DNA of 49,692 nucleotides. Source: Serratia sp. Ag1. Its GTDB lineage: Bacteria > Pseudomonadota > Gammaproteobacteria > Enterobacterales > Enterobacteriaceae. Below the pieces are notes generated by a model. The model saw only the letters and a list, made by a program, of their open reading frames with translations, had not been told where the DNA came from and searched no databases. Numbering within the stretch: position 1 is the first letter of the stretch; each line of letters opens with the position of its first letter. The stretch covers positions 1 through 49,692 of the forward strand of contig NZ_JQEI01000046.1 in NCBI RefSeq assembly GCF_000743355.1, in the 5' to 3' direction. Shown here piece after piece: positions 12,547 to 20,536 of the stretch. The position numbers and the translations under genes are program-made.

Positions 12547-13560
12547 CTACTTCACCCAAGCACCCTGTTGCTTCAGCCATTGCCCTGTTTGCTCAATCCC
12601 CTGCTCCAGGCTGTACAGTGGTCGATACCCCAACTCCTCAATCGCTCGGGTGTTATCCAGCGTCATATCGAAATGGATCGCCGCCACGCCGTAGCGCGTC
12701 AAAGCCGGTTCGTTGTCAGTGATAAACGCCAGTATTTCGCTCCCGCATGCCAATGACAGCAACAGTGGATAAGACACCGCCTGCAAACGGTATTGCCAGC
12801 CTAACTGTTGAAGCAACAGCTTATGCAGCACGTCTGCCAATGCCTGCGGTTGCTGATTGGTGATGTTGTAAACGCTGCCAGACGCTACATTATCCTTACA
12901 GCTAGCCAGTGCCATGGCATGCACCACGTTGAGCACAAAGGTGAGATCCAGACAGGCCTTACCGCCCCCGGGCAGGCGCAGTATTCCTTTGTCGCGCTGC
13001 AGTTTGGCCATTACGCCTGGCATATTCATCCGGTCATGCGGCCCGAACAGGCCACCTGGCCGCAAAATAAGATAGGTGGTTTGCGGGTAAAGATGCAAAA
13101 GCGCCGCGATACTCTGCTCTGCGGCGAACTTGCTGGCGGCATAGTGGTTGGCAAAGCTGTCAGCAAACTCACCTTCCGCGATGTTGTGGCGGTGCTGAAA
13201 ATCAAAATAGACTGCCGGGGTTGATATATAAATGAAGCGCCGGATACCGCAACGCCCAGCCACCTGAGCCAGCTTATCGGTCACGTAGGTATTGATCTGA
13301 TAAAACTCCGGGCCCCGTCCCCAAAGGGAGGAATTCGCTGCACAGTGCCAAACCACATCACAGCCGACCATCAGTTGCTCACACTGTTCTACCCCTGCAC
13401 GGGTGAGATCCAGCAGGGTAAACCTCGCCCCTAAAGCGACCAACAAACGCCCGACGGTTTCATTCCTGCCAGTTGCATGCACCTGATGGCCAGCACTCAA
13501 TAACCATTCCACTGCATTGCGCCCCAATCCGCTGGTGGCTCCGGTCACCAATACCTTCAT
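12547..13560 (-). CDS. NAD(P)-dependent extended-SDR oxidoreductase/epimerase
   Basis: 337 residues of the extended short-chain dehydrogenase fold. VTGATSGLGRNAVEWLL near residue 5 is the dinucleotide-binding glycine motif, DLT near 52 and CAANSS near 74 are expected NAD contacts, YISTPAVYFD and YAASKFAAE give the catalytic Ser/Tyr-x3-Lys set. Overall pattern is closest to 3-beta-hydroxysteroid-dehydrogenase/OleD-like members, but the substrate is unknown. Its ATG overlaps the stop of the small upstream ORF (ATGA), implying coupled translation. Confidence 0.85.
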   Translation of the reverse strand: MKVLVTGATSGLGRNAVEWLLSAGHQVHATGRNETVGRLLVALGARFTLLDLTRAGVEQCEQLMVGCDVVWHCAANSSLWGRGPEFYQINTYVTDKLAQVAGRCGIRRFIYISTPAVYFDFQHRHNIAEGEFADSFANHYAASKFAAEQSIAALLHLYPQTTYLILRPGGLFGPHDRMNMPGVMAKLQRDKGILRLPGGGKACLDLTFVLNVVHAMALASCKDNVASGSVYNITNQQPQALADVLHKLLLQQLGWQYRLQAVSYPLLLSLACGSEILAFITDNEPALTRYGVAAIHFDMTLDNTRAIEELGYRPLYSLEQGIEQTGQWLKQQGAWVK

Positions 13561-13796
13561 GGCTGCAACCTCACATCCTTCAGGATCACCCCTGCCGCAC
13601 GGTCAGCCTGCACGCCACGCAATCGCTTGCGCATATAAGGGAAATAACAGCGGGCCTTGCGCAGAACAAAGCTCGGTGAATCAAGGGAATCATAAACGGG
13701 CAGCCCGTCATTTGCGGCACAATATGCTCGCAATACCGTGGCTGTGACAATCGCGTTAAACGGCAGTGCGTTGTTGGAAGGCGTTTTCATAATCAT
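13557..13796 (-). CDS. Small protein of unknown function coupled to the SDR gene (possibly truncated)
   Basis: 79 residues beginning MIMKTPSNNALPFNA and ending DRAAGVILKDVRLQP, with a basic middle (FVLRKARCYFPYMRKRL). Codon usage looks coding and its stop overlaps the SDR start (ATGA). No family recognised. No clear ribosome site precedes the start, which lies one base from a palindromic repeat element at 13798. It may therefore be the 3' remnant of a longer gene cut by the repeat, or a genuine small gene. Confidence 0.45.
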   Translation of the reverse strand: MIMKTPSNNALPFNAIVTATVLRAYCAANDGLPVYDSLDSPSFVLRKARCYFPYMRKRLRGVQADRAAGVILKDVRLQP

Positions 13797-13797
13797 T

Positions 13798-13840
13798 TAT
13801 ACCCAAAATAATCCGAATTGTTTGAAGTATGATGGGTATA
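13798..13840. repeat. Palindromic repeat, short form (element A)
   Basis: 43 bases running from TATACCCAAAATAAT to GAAGTATGATGGGTATA. These are the two outer arms of the full element with the whole interior missing, so it folds into a single imperfect hairpin. It directly abuts the full-length element B, sharing the TATA at the junction. Confidence 0.8.
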
Positions 13841-13965
13841 TACCCAAAATAATTCGAGTTGCTTGTAGGCGGCAACCGAAGGAAGCCCCAGGAGCTTACT
13901 CAGGTAAGTGACTGGGGTGAGTGAGGGCAGCCAACACCCAAGCAACTTGAAGTATGACGGGTATA
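13839..13965. repeat. Palindromic repeat, full length (element B)
   Basis: 127 bases with imperfect inverted ends: left TATACCCAAAATAATTCG, then GAGTTGCTTGTAGGCGG; right AGCCAACACCCAAGCAACTT, then GAAGTATGACGGGTATA. The same ends recur in elements D and F with different interiors, which suggests a non-coding miniature mobile element (MITE-like) ending at TATA/TA. The interior here has a CAGGAGCTTACTCAGGTAAG-type repeat. Confidence 0.85.
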
Positions 13966-14069
13966 AAACATGCAAACGGCAATATAGCCCCATCAGTCAC
14001 CGATATCCGCGAGTCCAGCCAGAAAACCACAGTCTACCATTGAGGTAAATATGTTGAATGCTGCTGACC

Positions 14070-15023
14070 TCAAATCTGATAGTCAATCACCGGTTCCAAC
14101 TGGGCTGAGAAAACTTTCTCCTTGATTTCCGTCAGTGACAACGCGGGATTGCACAGTTGGATAAATTTCCACGCATAGTTACGTTGTAACTGACTACGTT
14201 TTAACCCCAGCCAAACCGTGTTAGTGGCAAACAGATGTTCAGCATTGAGGCAAACCAACCCACGATCGCGCGCTTGTTCAAAAGAGATATCGGCTAATAT
14301 GCCTACCCCCAGCCCCAGTTCCACATAGGTTTTGATCACATCGGAATCCTGGGCACTCAGCGCAATATCCGGCGTTAACCCTGCGATCTGGAAAGCCTCA
14401 TCCAACCGCGAACGCCCGGTAATCCCCTGTCGGTAAGTAATTAGCGGCAACGTGCTGAGCATTTCCAGCGTTACCTGCGGCTGGTGCGCCAATTGATGCC
14501 CTTCAGGCACAAGAATGGCGTGATGCCAGTGATAATAAGGGAAAGCGGCCAGCGACTCATCGTTCATCAAGCGTTCGCTGGCAATACCGATATCGGCTTC
14601 GCCAGCAGCCAACATCGCCACAATCTCTTCTGGGCTCCCTTGATTGAGAACCACTCGCACTCGTGGATACAGCGCACGAAACTCTTTAATCACGCCCGGC
14701 AGGCTGTAACGTGCCTGAGTATGAGTCGTAGCAATATGCAGTTGGCCAGCGTCGTTATTGCTGAAAACCTCTGCCAGGCGACGAATATTATTTGCCTCAT
14801 TCAGGATACGCTCGGCGACGATCAACAGTTCTTTACCCGGCTCCGTCATGCCTAATAGCCGTTTCCCGCGCCGGATAAATATTTCAATCCCCAACTCTTC
14901 TTCTAACTCGCGAATATGACGGCTGACCCCAGATTGTGAGGTAAATAACGTGTTGGCAACCTCCGTCAGGTTGTAGTTACAGCGTGCCGATTCACGAATA
15001 ATTTTTAATTGCTGAAAGTTCAT
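14070..15023 (-). CDS. cbl: LysR-family regulator Cbl (CysB-like)
   Basis: 317-residue LysR-type activator. The N-terminal HTH (MNFQQLKIIRESARCNYNLT, then TSQSGVSRHIRELEEELG) and the effector domain (ATTHTQARYSLPGVI, LITYRQGITGRSRLDEAF, SAQDSDVIKTYVELGLGVG) are nearly those of enterobacterial Cbl/CysB, and the C-terminal IDYQI ending favours Cbl. Cbl activates sulfonate and sulfate-ester use genes during sulfur limitation, with adenosine 5'-phosphosulfate as anti-inducer. No nac gene, its E. coli neighbour, is present here. Confidence 0.9.
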   Translation of the reverse strand: MNFQQLKIIRESARCNYNLTEVANTLFTSQSGVSRHIRELEEELGIEIFIRRGKRLLGMTEPGKELLIVAERILNEANNIRRLAEVFSNNDAGQLHIATTHTQARYSLPGVIKEFRALYPRVRVVLNQGSPEEIVAMLAAGEADIGIASERLMNDESLAAFPYYHWHHAILVPEGHQLAHQPQVTLEMLSTLPLITYRQGITGRSRLDEAFQIAGLTPDIALSAQDSDVIKTYVELGLGVGILADISFEQARDRGLVCLNAEHLFATNTVWLGLKRSQLQRNYAWKFIQLCNPALSLTEIKEKVFSAQLEPVIDYQI

Positions 15024-15134
15024 TCAATTTCCTCTTGCGCCCGTAGGATTGACAGCATTGATACGGGTTCAGTGCAAAAGGAACAAATAAGAAATAACCT
15101 CTACTTATGCTTTTTAATGCTATGGCACAGCACC

Positions 15135-15833
15135 TCAGGCGGTCGCTTCACCACCAAGAGCGCCTGGCCTGTTGTGCTGCTGCAGCCATTGACGCACGGT
15201 ATTAACCAGATCGCCAATGCAATCATCATGCATGCCGTGGCTTTTTAGCTCATTGTCCAAGGCAAACAGGTATTGCGCATTGGTGCCTAATGGGCCGCTG
15301 GCACTGGCAATCAAGGGGGCCACCACCTGATGGCGGGTATCTTCTTCAAACAATGGGTGCTGGCGGTTCATCACAAATACCAACGCAGTGACTATCGTGC
15401 CGTTTTCCAGCGCTAATTCACACCAGGTTGGCAGATAGCAACCGGTAAGCATCTCGCGCTTCCACAGCAGTTCCAGCTCTTCACGCAGTTTCGCCTCCGG
15501 TAAACGGAACGCCAAGCCGCTGGTTTGCCCACCTTCGCTCAGTGCCAACATACGCCCTGGCTGATGCTGCGTACCGCGCCCTGCGGTTAACCGCAGGCAA
15601 AATGCGCGATGCCAGCCCTGCAAAGTGGCAGGCCTGATTTCTTCAGATTCAAATACCGGATTCCACATAAGTGAACCGTAGCCAAATATCCATACCGGGC
15701 TATTATCTGGCCGACGTGACAGCGTACATTCCAATGAGGCCAGACGCTGTTCTGGTGTCAGTAATAGCGTCTCTTCAATTGCGCCGAATGCCGTTCTGCA
15801 ATCTGCCTTTTGCAGAAAATCTCGTGTTAACAC
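15135..15833 (-). CDS. chaC: Glutathione-specific gamma-glutamylcyclotransferase ChaC
   Basis: 232 residues; degrades glutathione to 5-oxoproline and Cys-Gly in the cytoplasm. VWIFGYGSLMWNP (about 47-59) is the substrate-binding loop of the gamma-glutamylcyclotransferase fold, and WKREMLTGCY carries the likely catalytic Glu127. In E. coli chaC is adjacent to chaA-chaB; here chaA lies 2 kb away on the other strand, separated by repeats and a siderophore-related gene, and chaB was not seen. Confidence 0.92.
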   Translation of the reverse strand: MLTRDFLQKADCRTAFGAIEETLLLTPEQRLASLECTLSRRPDNSPVWIFGYGSLMWNPVFESEEIRPATLQGWHRAFCLRLTAGRGTQHQPGRMLALSEGGQTSGLAFRLPEAKLREELELLWKREMLTGCYLPTWCELALENGTIVTALVFVMNRQHPLFEEDTRHQVVAPLIASASGPLGTNAQYLFALDNELKSHGMHDDCIGDLVNTVRQWLQQHNRPGALGGEATA

Positions 15834-15883
15834 CTACTACAACCTCCTGGAAATCGGATTGCCCAATTCCCTTCTCGCCACTC

Positions 15884-15955
15884 TATCCGTCATACTCCAA
15901 GTTGTTTGGGTGTTGGTTGAACCCTGCCACCAGCAACTCGAATTATTTCGGGTAT
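15884..15955. repeat. Palindromic repeat, internally shortened and diverged (element C)
   Basis: 72 bases in opposite orientation to B: CCGTCATACTCCAAGTTG at the left and CAACTCGAATTATTTCGGG at the right, with several mismatches to the arms of B and D and only a short interior. It lies just upstream of chaC. Confidence 0.65.
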
Positions 15956-16004
15956 GCTTCTTTGAAATTTAGTTTTGCGGAAGTTTATTAATTAATACCG
16001 CTGT

Positions 16005-16124
16005 TATACCCAAAATAATTCGAGTTGCTTGTAGGCGGCAACTGAGCTAAGCCCCAGGAGCGAGGCCCAGTATGGGCCGAGTAACGCAGCCAACACCCAA
16101 GCAACTTGAAGTATGACGGGTATA
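16005..16124. repeat. Palindromic repeat, full length (element D)
   Basis: 120 bases with the same ends as element B, TATACCCAAAATAATTCG and AAGTATGACGGGTATA. The interior differs: GAGCGAGGCCCAGTATGGGC, then CGAGTAACGC. It sits about 50 bases from element C and 330 bases upstream of the siderophore-interacting gene. Confidence 0.85.
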
Positions 16125-16225
16125 TAAACATAACCTTATTCGCTTCTTACAGTGTAATCAAGTTTCAACCTCGATTTAATGTGAAAACGTATTGAAATGT
16201 AACTGCCATAATAGTTAAGCCGACT

Positions 16226-16304
16226 CTACCCTAAATAATTCGAGTTATTTGTAAGAAACAAACGCGTGCAGTCAATACCCAACCCTCCTCAAATATGAAG
16301 GGTA
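16226..16304. repeat. Degenerate palindromic repeat (element E)
   Basis: The left arm CTACCCTAAATAATTCGAG and right end CTCAAATATGAAGGGTA match the repeat family with many substitutions. Apparently an old, decayed copy. Confidence 0.5.
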
Positions 16305-16394
16305 AACTTTAATCTCAGATATCTTTTTAATAATATGGATTGTACAAAAAACACTCTTTACTTTCATGCAGCCTCTCCCGAAACAAAAATCAAA

Positions 16395-16426
16395 ACAATT
16401 CTCATTATCATATGTCGTGATATACT
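16395..16426 (+). promoter_or_regulatory. Fur-box-overlapped promoter of the siderophore-interacting gene
   Basis: ACAATTCTCATTATCATAT (16395-16413) resembles the Fur consensus GATAATGATAATCATTATC and overlaps a candidate -35 (TTCTCA, 16399-16404). The -10 TATACT is at 16421-16426 with 16-base spacing. This predicts repression by Fe-Fur in iron-replete cells. Confidence 0.6.
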
Positions 16427-16453
16427 CAGCGCAGAATGATAAAGGAGAACCCA

Positions 16454-17272
16454 ATGACTGCTGGCACCCCACGCCCTCGTGCACCTTATTTGATTGAAGT
16501 CACCCGTCTGTGCGACATCACGCCACACCTGCGCCGTATCACCTTTAGCGCTCCTGACTTATGCCACTACCCTGCGAACGCTGCCGCCGCCCATATCAAA
16601 GTATTTTTGCCATGCGCAGGCCAGACGCAACCCGATTTACCAACGCTGAGCGACAACGGTCCGGTCTGGCCCGCCGACGCTGTGCGCCCGATTGTCCGTA
16701 CCTATTCGATACGTGCCGTTCGGCCTGAGCAAGCAGAGATCGATATCGAGTTCGCCCTGCACGATCACAACGGCCCTGCAGTGAATTTTGCTCGTCAGGC
16801 TAAGCCAGGTGACAAAATCGGTATCAGCAACCCCGGTGGCCCCAAACCCATGTTGCCAGCAGCAGACTTTTATTGCCTGGCTGGTGATCCCTCGTCACTG
16901 CCCGCGATCGCCGCGTTGTTGGAAAACCTGCCCGCCAACAGCACCGGACGGGTATTTATTCGGGTTGATACACCTGCAGACGTGCTTGATCTGAAGAAAC
17001 CAGCCAACGTTGAGCTGAGCTGGATCATTGGCTCTACTGATAAAACGGCTGAACTTATTACTCAATTCTGTGCACAACCGTTGCCACAGGCTGGCATCCA
17101 TTTCTGGCTAGCGGGTGAAGATCGTCTGGTGGTCGAACTGCGCCGTTATTTACGCCGTGAATGGAAATGCGACCGTAATCAGCTTTATGCCGTGCCTTAC
17201 TGGCGTGAGGGGCTAAATGAGGAAGGCTACCATGAGAAAAGGCATGAAATTATGGATAATATTGACTCGTAA
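16454..17272 (+). CDS. Siderophore-interacting protein (FAD-dependent ferric-siderophore reductase family)
   Basis: I choose the ATG at 16454 (272 residues) because AAGGAG lies 6 bases upstream; the frame opens six codons earlier. The protein has the SIP fold of ViuB/YqjH-like enzymes: an FAD-binding domain with RTYSIRAVRPEQAEIDIEF near 80-100 and GISNPGG near 120, then an NAD(P)H-binding domain ending FWLAGEDRLVVELRRYL and YAVPYWREGLNEEGYHEK. These cytoplasmic enzymes release iron by reducing ferric siderophores. The Fur-type site just upstream supports an iron role. Cognate siderophore unknown. Confidence 0.9.
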   Translation: MTAGTPRPRAPYLIEVTRLCDITPHLRRITFSAPDLCHYPANAAAAHIKVFLPCAGQTQPDLPTLSDNGPVWPADAVRPIVRTYSIRAVRPEQAEIDIEFALHDHNGPAVNFARQAKPGDKIGISNPGGPKPMLPAADFYCLAGDPSSLPAIAALLENLPANSTGRVFIRVDTPADVLDLKKPANVELSWIIGSTDKTAELITQFCAQPLPQAGIHFWLAGEDRLVVELRRYLRREWKCDRNQLYAVPYWREGLNEEGYHEKRHEIMDNIDS

Positions 17273-17370
17273 CGGCCAATTTCTGCCTGATTCGCTCAAG
17301 CTAATGCATAGCTGACTTGATTTTATGCCCGCATAGCATAGGAAAAACACCCTATTGCGTAAAAATGCGT

Positions 17371-17401
17371 AAAAAAAACCGCATGCGTTGCGGTTTTTTT
17401 G
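17371..17401 (+). terminator. Rho-independent terminator
   Basis: AAAAACCGCA / TGCGGTTTTT stem with loop TGCGT, followed by T residues, about 100 bases after the siderophore-interacting gene. A-rich left and T-rich right flanks make it usable in both directions. Confidence 0.85.
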
Positions 17402-17490
17402 TTACGCTTGTCACATAAAGTAACCCATTGCTTTCCCAAGTTAAAACAACATCACATCATTACCCAGTGTCATGAGCAGGGTGTATCCTA

Positions 17491-17604
17491 TTAATATGTC
17501 CCCTTCGTCTTCTGGATGATGGGGCCGGTTGCCTTATATATGCCGCGAATCTGACCGTTCGAGGAAACGACCACCGGCCTACAATCTGAAAACTCTCTGG
17601 GGTA
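17491..17604 (-). pseudogene. Possible 3' fragment of an unknown gene, cut by element F
   Basis: On the minus strand a coding-like frame runs out of element F and ends in a stop at 17493-17491. It includes CRPVVVSSNGQIRGIYKATG followed by PIIQKTKGTY. The sequence inside the repeat does not continue as a plausible protein and no start lies between the repeat and this segment. I read it tentatively as the C-terminal end of a gene disrupted by the element. Family not recognised. Confidence 0.3.
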
Positions 17605-17762
17605 TATACCCAAAATAATTCGAGTTGCTTGTAGGCAGCAACTGAACGACAAATGGGTCATAGACCCATTTGAACAACGCTGGCGCTGGCCCGCAGAGTG
17701 AGGCCCTGTATGGGCCGAGTAACGCAGCCAACACCCAAGCAACTTGAAGTATGAAGGGTATA
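17605..17762. repeat. Palindromic repeat, longest copy (element F)
   Basis: 158 bases with the family ends TATACCCAAAATAATTCG and GAAGTATGAAGGGTATA. It has an extra internal hairpin, AAATGGGTC / GACCCATTT, not present in B or D. It ends 78 bases upstream of chaA and may influence chaA expression. Confidence 0.85.
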
Positions 17763-17840
17763 ACAACATTCTGGATATGCAGACTAGCCAACGATTCTGC
17801 AATGACCGGGCCATGCAGTTTGAGAAGGAGAATCACCAAA

Positions 17841-18947
17841 ATGAAGTCGCACAACGATCCTGGCCGCTCCAAATCCCGACACACCGAGTACTCACTCATT
17901 TTTCCCATTGCTGCACTGCTGGTGCTCAATTTATGGGGAGGGATTGACAGCTTTCCATTGATTATCGCTATCAACATTTTGGCACTGGTGGGGATCCTCA
18001 GCAGTGCTTTCAGCGTAGTGCGCCATGCCGACGTACTGGCCCACCGGCTGGGTGAACCCTACGGCTCGCTGATCCTCAGCCTGTCGGTGGTGATTCTGGA
18101 AGTGAGCCTGATTTCGGCCCTGATGGCAACCGGCGACGCGGCACCAGCTCTGATGCGTGACACGCTGTATTCCATCATTATGATCGTCACCGCAGGCTTG
18201 GTGGGTGTTGCTCTGCTGCTCGGTGGGCGTAAATTTGCCACCCAGTACGTGAACCTTGGCGGCATCAAACAGTATCTGATGGCGATTTTCCCGTTGGCGA
18301 TCATCGTGCTGGTGTTGCCCAGTGCGTTGCCCGGCGGCAACTTCAGCGTCGGCCAGTCATTGTTAGTGGCGGCCATTTCGGCGGCGATGTACGGCGTATT
18401 CCTGCTGATTCAAACCAAAACACACCAGAATCTGTTCGTATATGAACACGAAGATGACGGCGACGATGGTGACCCGCACCACGGAAAACCCTCCTCGCAC
18501 AGCAGTCTCTGGCATGCTGGCTGGTTGATCGTGCATCTGGTTGCAGTGATTGCCGTGACCAAATTTAACGCCAATCCGCTGGAATACCTGTTAACCAGGC
18601 TGAATGCACCAACGCAATTCACCGGTTTCCTGGTGGCGCTGCTGATCCTGTCACCTGAAGGACTGGGGGCGTTACGTGCAGTGCTGAATAATCAGGTGCA
18701 GCGTGCCATGAACCTGTTCTTCGGTTCCGTGCTGGCGACGATCTCGCTGACGGTTCCGGCGGTCACGATTATCGCTACTCTGACCGGCCAGACGCTGATC
18801 TTCGGCCTACAGGCACCGCACATGGTCGTGATGCTGACGGTGTTGATCCTGTGCCATATTTCTTTCTCTACCGGCAGAACCAACGTCCTGAACGGCACCG
18901 CGCATCTGGCGCTGTTTGCCGCTTATATGATGACCATTTTTGCCTGA
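17841..18947 (+). CDS. chaA: Sodium-potassium/calcium:proton antiporter ChaA
   Basis: 368-residue inner-membrane antiporter of the CaCA family, exporting Ca2+, Na+ or K+ in exchange for H+ at alkaline pH. The start at 17841 (MKSHNDPGRSK) has AAGGAG ten bases upstream and gives the E. coli ChaA size; the frame runs 30 codons further upstream into element F. Two alpha-repeat-like motifs are visible: GEPYGSLILSLSVVILEVSL and ILSPEGLGALRAVLNNQ. An acidic, His-rich cytoplasmic loop (EHEDDGDDGDPHHG) lies between the halves. Confidence 0.95.
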   Translation: MKSHNDPGRSKSRHTEYSLIFPIAALLVLNLWGGIDSFPLIIAINILALVGILSSAFSVVRHADVLAHRLGEPYGSLILSLSVVILEVSLISALMATGDAAPALMRDTLYSIIMIVTAGLVGVALLLGGRKFATQYVNLGGIKQYLMAIFPLAIIVLVLPSALPGGNFSVGQSLLVAAISAAMYGVFLLIQTKTHQNLFVYEHEDDGDDGDPHHGKPSSHSSLWHAGWLIVHLVAVIAVTKFNANPLEYLLTRLNAPTQFTGFLVALLILSPEGLGALRAVLNNQVQRAMNLFFGSVLATISLTVPAVTIIATLTGQTLIFGLQAPHMVVMLTVLILCHISFSTGRTNVLNGTAHLALFAAYMMTIFA

Positions 18948-18976
18948 TCTCAGGCTACAGTAGTGAATAACATACC

Positions 18977-19012
18977 AAATCAGGCAGAGCCGATACTCCG
19001 CCTGATTTTTTT
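18977..19012 (+). terminator. Rho-independent terminator after chaA
   Basis: AATCAGGC / GCCTGATT stem around a 14-base loop, followed by a run of T. It is 30 bases past the chaA stop. Confidence 0.9.
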
Positions 19013-19042
19013 AATGTGATAGCCAACCAAAGGATGCCAACT

Positions 19043-20359
19043 GTGGATCTGGCAAGTGTGAATACAGGGACAGACGCCTATCGGGCGCAAACCAAGCGTT
19101 ATATATATTTACTGTTTGCCCTGCAGGCGATTGGTGCGTCTTCACCACCGATTATCATCTCGCTGGGTGGCTTGGTGGGCGAAACGTTAAGCAGCAACAA
19201 AACCTTATCGACCCTACCAGTCAGTCTGTTTAACATTGGCCTGGCATTATCTGTCTTACCCATCGGATTTATGATTGCCCGCATTGGCCGTGTCAATGCT
19301 TATACCCTTGGTGCGCTCAGCGCATTAATCGGCGGGGCCATTGCCGCTTGGGGAGTCACTAGCGGCTCTTTCGGCCTGTTCTGCTTAGGCTGCCTGCTGG
19401 CAGGTTGCTACGCGGCCTGTGTCCAAAGCTACCGTTTTGCCATAACCGACTATGTCGCCCGGCCAGAACAGCCCATGGCGATATCGCGTATCATGCTCGG
19501 TGGCCTGCTGGCAGCGGTGATCGGCCCACAGTTGGTGATTTGGACACAACATCTTTTACCTGTGCCGCTGTCGGCCAGTTTCCTCAGTCAGTCTTTATTA
19601 GCCTTGATCGCCCTGCTGTTTTTATGGCGAATGCGGCAGATGACGGCACAGTTAGCGGCCCAGCAACGCCATCTTTCCAAACAATTGCCCCAACACGAAA
19701 CGGTGCTGGTACCGCCCCGTTCGCTGAGGGAAATAGCCAGCTCATTTCGTTTTATTTCCATCGCGGTGGCGGGCCTGGTCTCTTACGGATTGATGACATT
19801 TATGATGACCGCAACCCCGCTGGCCATGTTGCATAGCGGCCACAGCCTGTCTACCGCAACGCTGGGTATTCAGTGGCATATTCTGGCGATGTACGCGCCG
19901 GGATTTGTCACCGGCAGGCTGATGACCCGTTTCGGCCCGCGTAAAATATGTGTCACCGGGCTGTTGTTAACGGCCTGTGCCGCTGCGGTCTCAATGGTCG
20001 GTAACGAGGTGATCTGGTTCTGGAGCGGACTGATCCTGCTGGGTGTGGGCTGGAATTTTGGCTTTGTCAGTGCCACGGTCATGCTCACTTCCTGTTACAC
20101 CCACCAGGAGCGGCTAAAAACGCAATCCCTGAACGATACCTTTGTCTTTGGCACCACCGCATTAGCCTCGCTGTTGTCTGGTCAGATGCTGCATATCATC
20201 GGCTGGTTCTGGCTAAATATCCTGGTGTTCATACCGGTGATGATCGCGTTAGGGCTGTTATTTATTCAGTATCTGTCAGAGAAAAAGCAACTGGCAGGCG
20301 TACCTAAATCCCTGCCAGATGATGGGGAGCAAGCCGGAAAACGCCAGGTCAGCGGGTGA
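19043..20359 (+). CDS. Major facilitator superfamily transporter
   Basis: Polytopic inner-membrane transporter, about 12 helices, roughly 438 residues. The frame is open from GTG at 19016, with an ATG at 19034, but AAAGGA (19029-19034) is best spaced to the GTG at 19043 (MDLASVNTG), so I place the start there. The MFS loop 2-3 motif appears as GFMIARIGRVNAYTLGAL, and LMTRFGPRKICVTG marks the second half. Substrate unknown; drug or metabolite efflux is typical. It follows the chaA terminator directly, so it needs its own promoter in or before that hairpin. Confidence 0.85.
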   Translation: MDLASVNTGTDAYRAQTKRYIYLLFALQAIGASSPPIIISLGGLVGETLSSNKTLSTLPVSLFNIGLALSVLPIGFMIARIGRVNAYTLGALSALIGGAIAAWGVTSGSFGLFCLGCLLAGCYAACVQSYRFAITDYVARPEQPMAISRIMLGGLLAAVIGPQLVIWTQHLLPVPLSASFLSQSLLALIALLFLWRMRQMTAQLAAQQRHLSKQLPQHETVLVPPRSLREIASSFRFISIAVAGLVSYGLMTFMMTATPLAMLHSGHSLSTATLGIQWHILAMYAPGFVTGRLMTRFGPRKICVTGLLLTACAAAVSMVGNEVIWFWSGLILLGVGWNFGFVSATVMLTSCYTHQERLKTQSLNDTFVFGTTALASLLSGQMLHIIGWFWLNILVFIPVMIALGLLFIQYLSEKKQLAGVPKSLPDDGEQAGKRQVSG

Positions 20360-20360
20360 C

Positions 20361-20495
20361 GTTGAGAAGGCCGCCAAGGTGTTTGTGTGCAATCAATTAA
20401 TGCCACTGAAAGAGCGTATCAAGGAGATTAATGACTGGCTCGGCCTGGAGGTGATCCGGTTTAAAAAATACAGCCTGGAGAATGACGACGAGTAA
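20361..20495 (+). pseudogene. 3' fragment resembling a phage portal protein
   Basis: 45 codons with no start, in a different frame from the MFS gene and beginning just after its stop. It reads VEKAAKVFVCNQLMPLKERI, then KEINDWLGLEVIRFKKYSLE and NDDE. The LMPLKER...INDWLG...EVIRF pattern resembles the C terminus of P2/PBSX-type portal proteins as I recall them. I treat it as a prophage remnant at an island edge. Homology was not tested. Confidence 0.4.
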
Positions 20496-20501
20496 CCCCG
20501 T

Positions 20502-20528
20502 AGCCGCCAGCACTGGCGGCTTTATTTT
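20502..20528 (+). terminator. Rho-independent terminator
   Basis: AGCCGCCAG / CTGGCGGCT stem followed by TTATTTT, directly after the portal-like fragment. It probably also serves the end of the hicAB message from the other side. Confidence 0.75.
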
Positions 20529-20536
20529 GCGCAGGA

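Noticed and set aside
12530-12547. Terminator between the DUF2474 gene and the SDR gene
   Set aside because: Good stem, but no T-run in either direction and it overlaps the SDR stop; mentioned only as a hairpin.
17579-17977. 132-codon minus-strand ORF over element F and the chaA start
   Set aside because: Antisense to the chaA ribosome site and N terminus and through a palindromic repeat; not protein-like.
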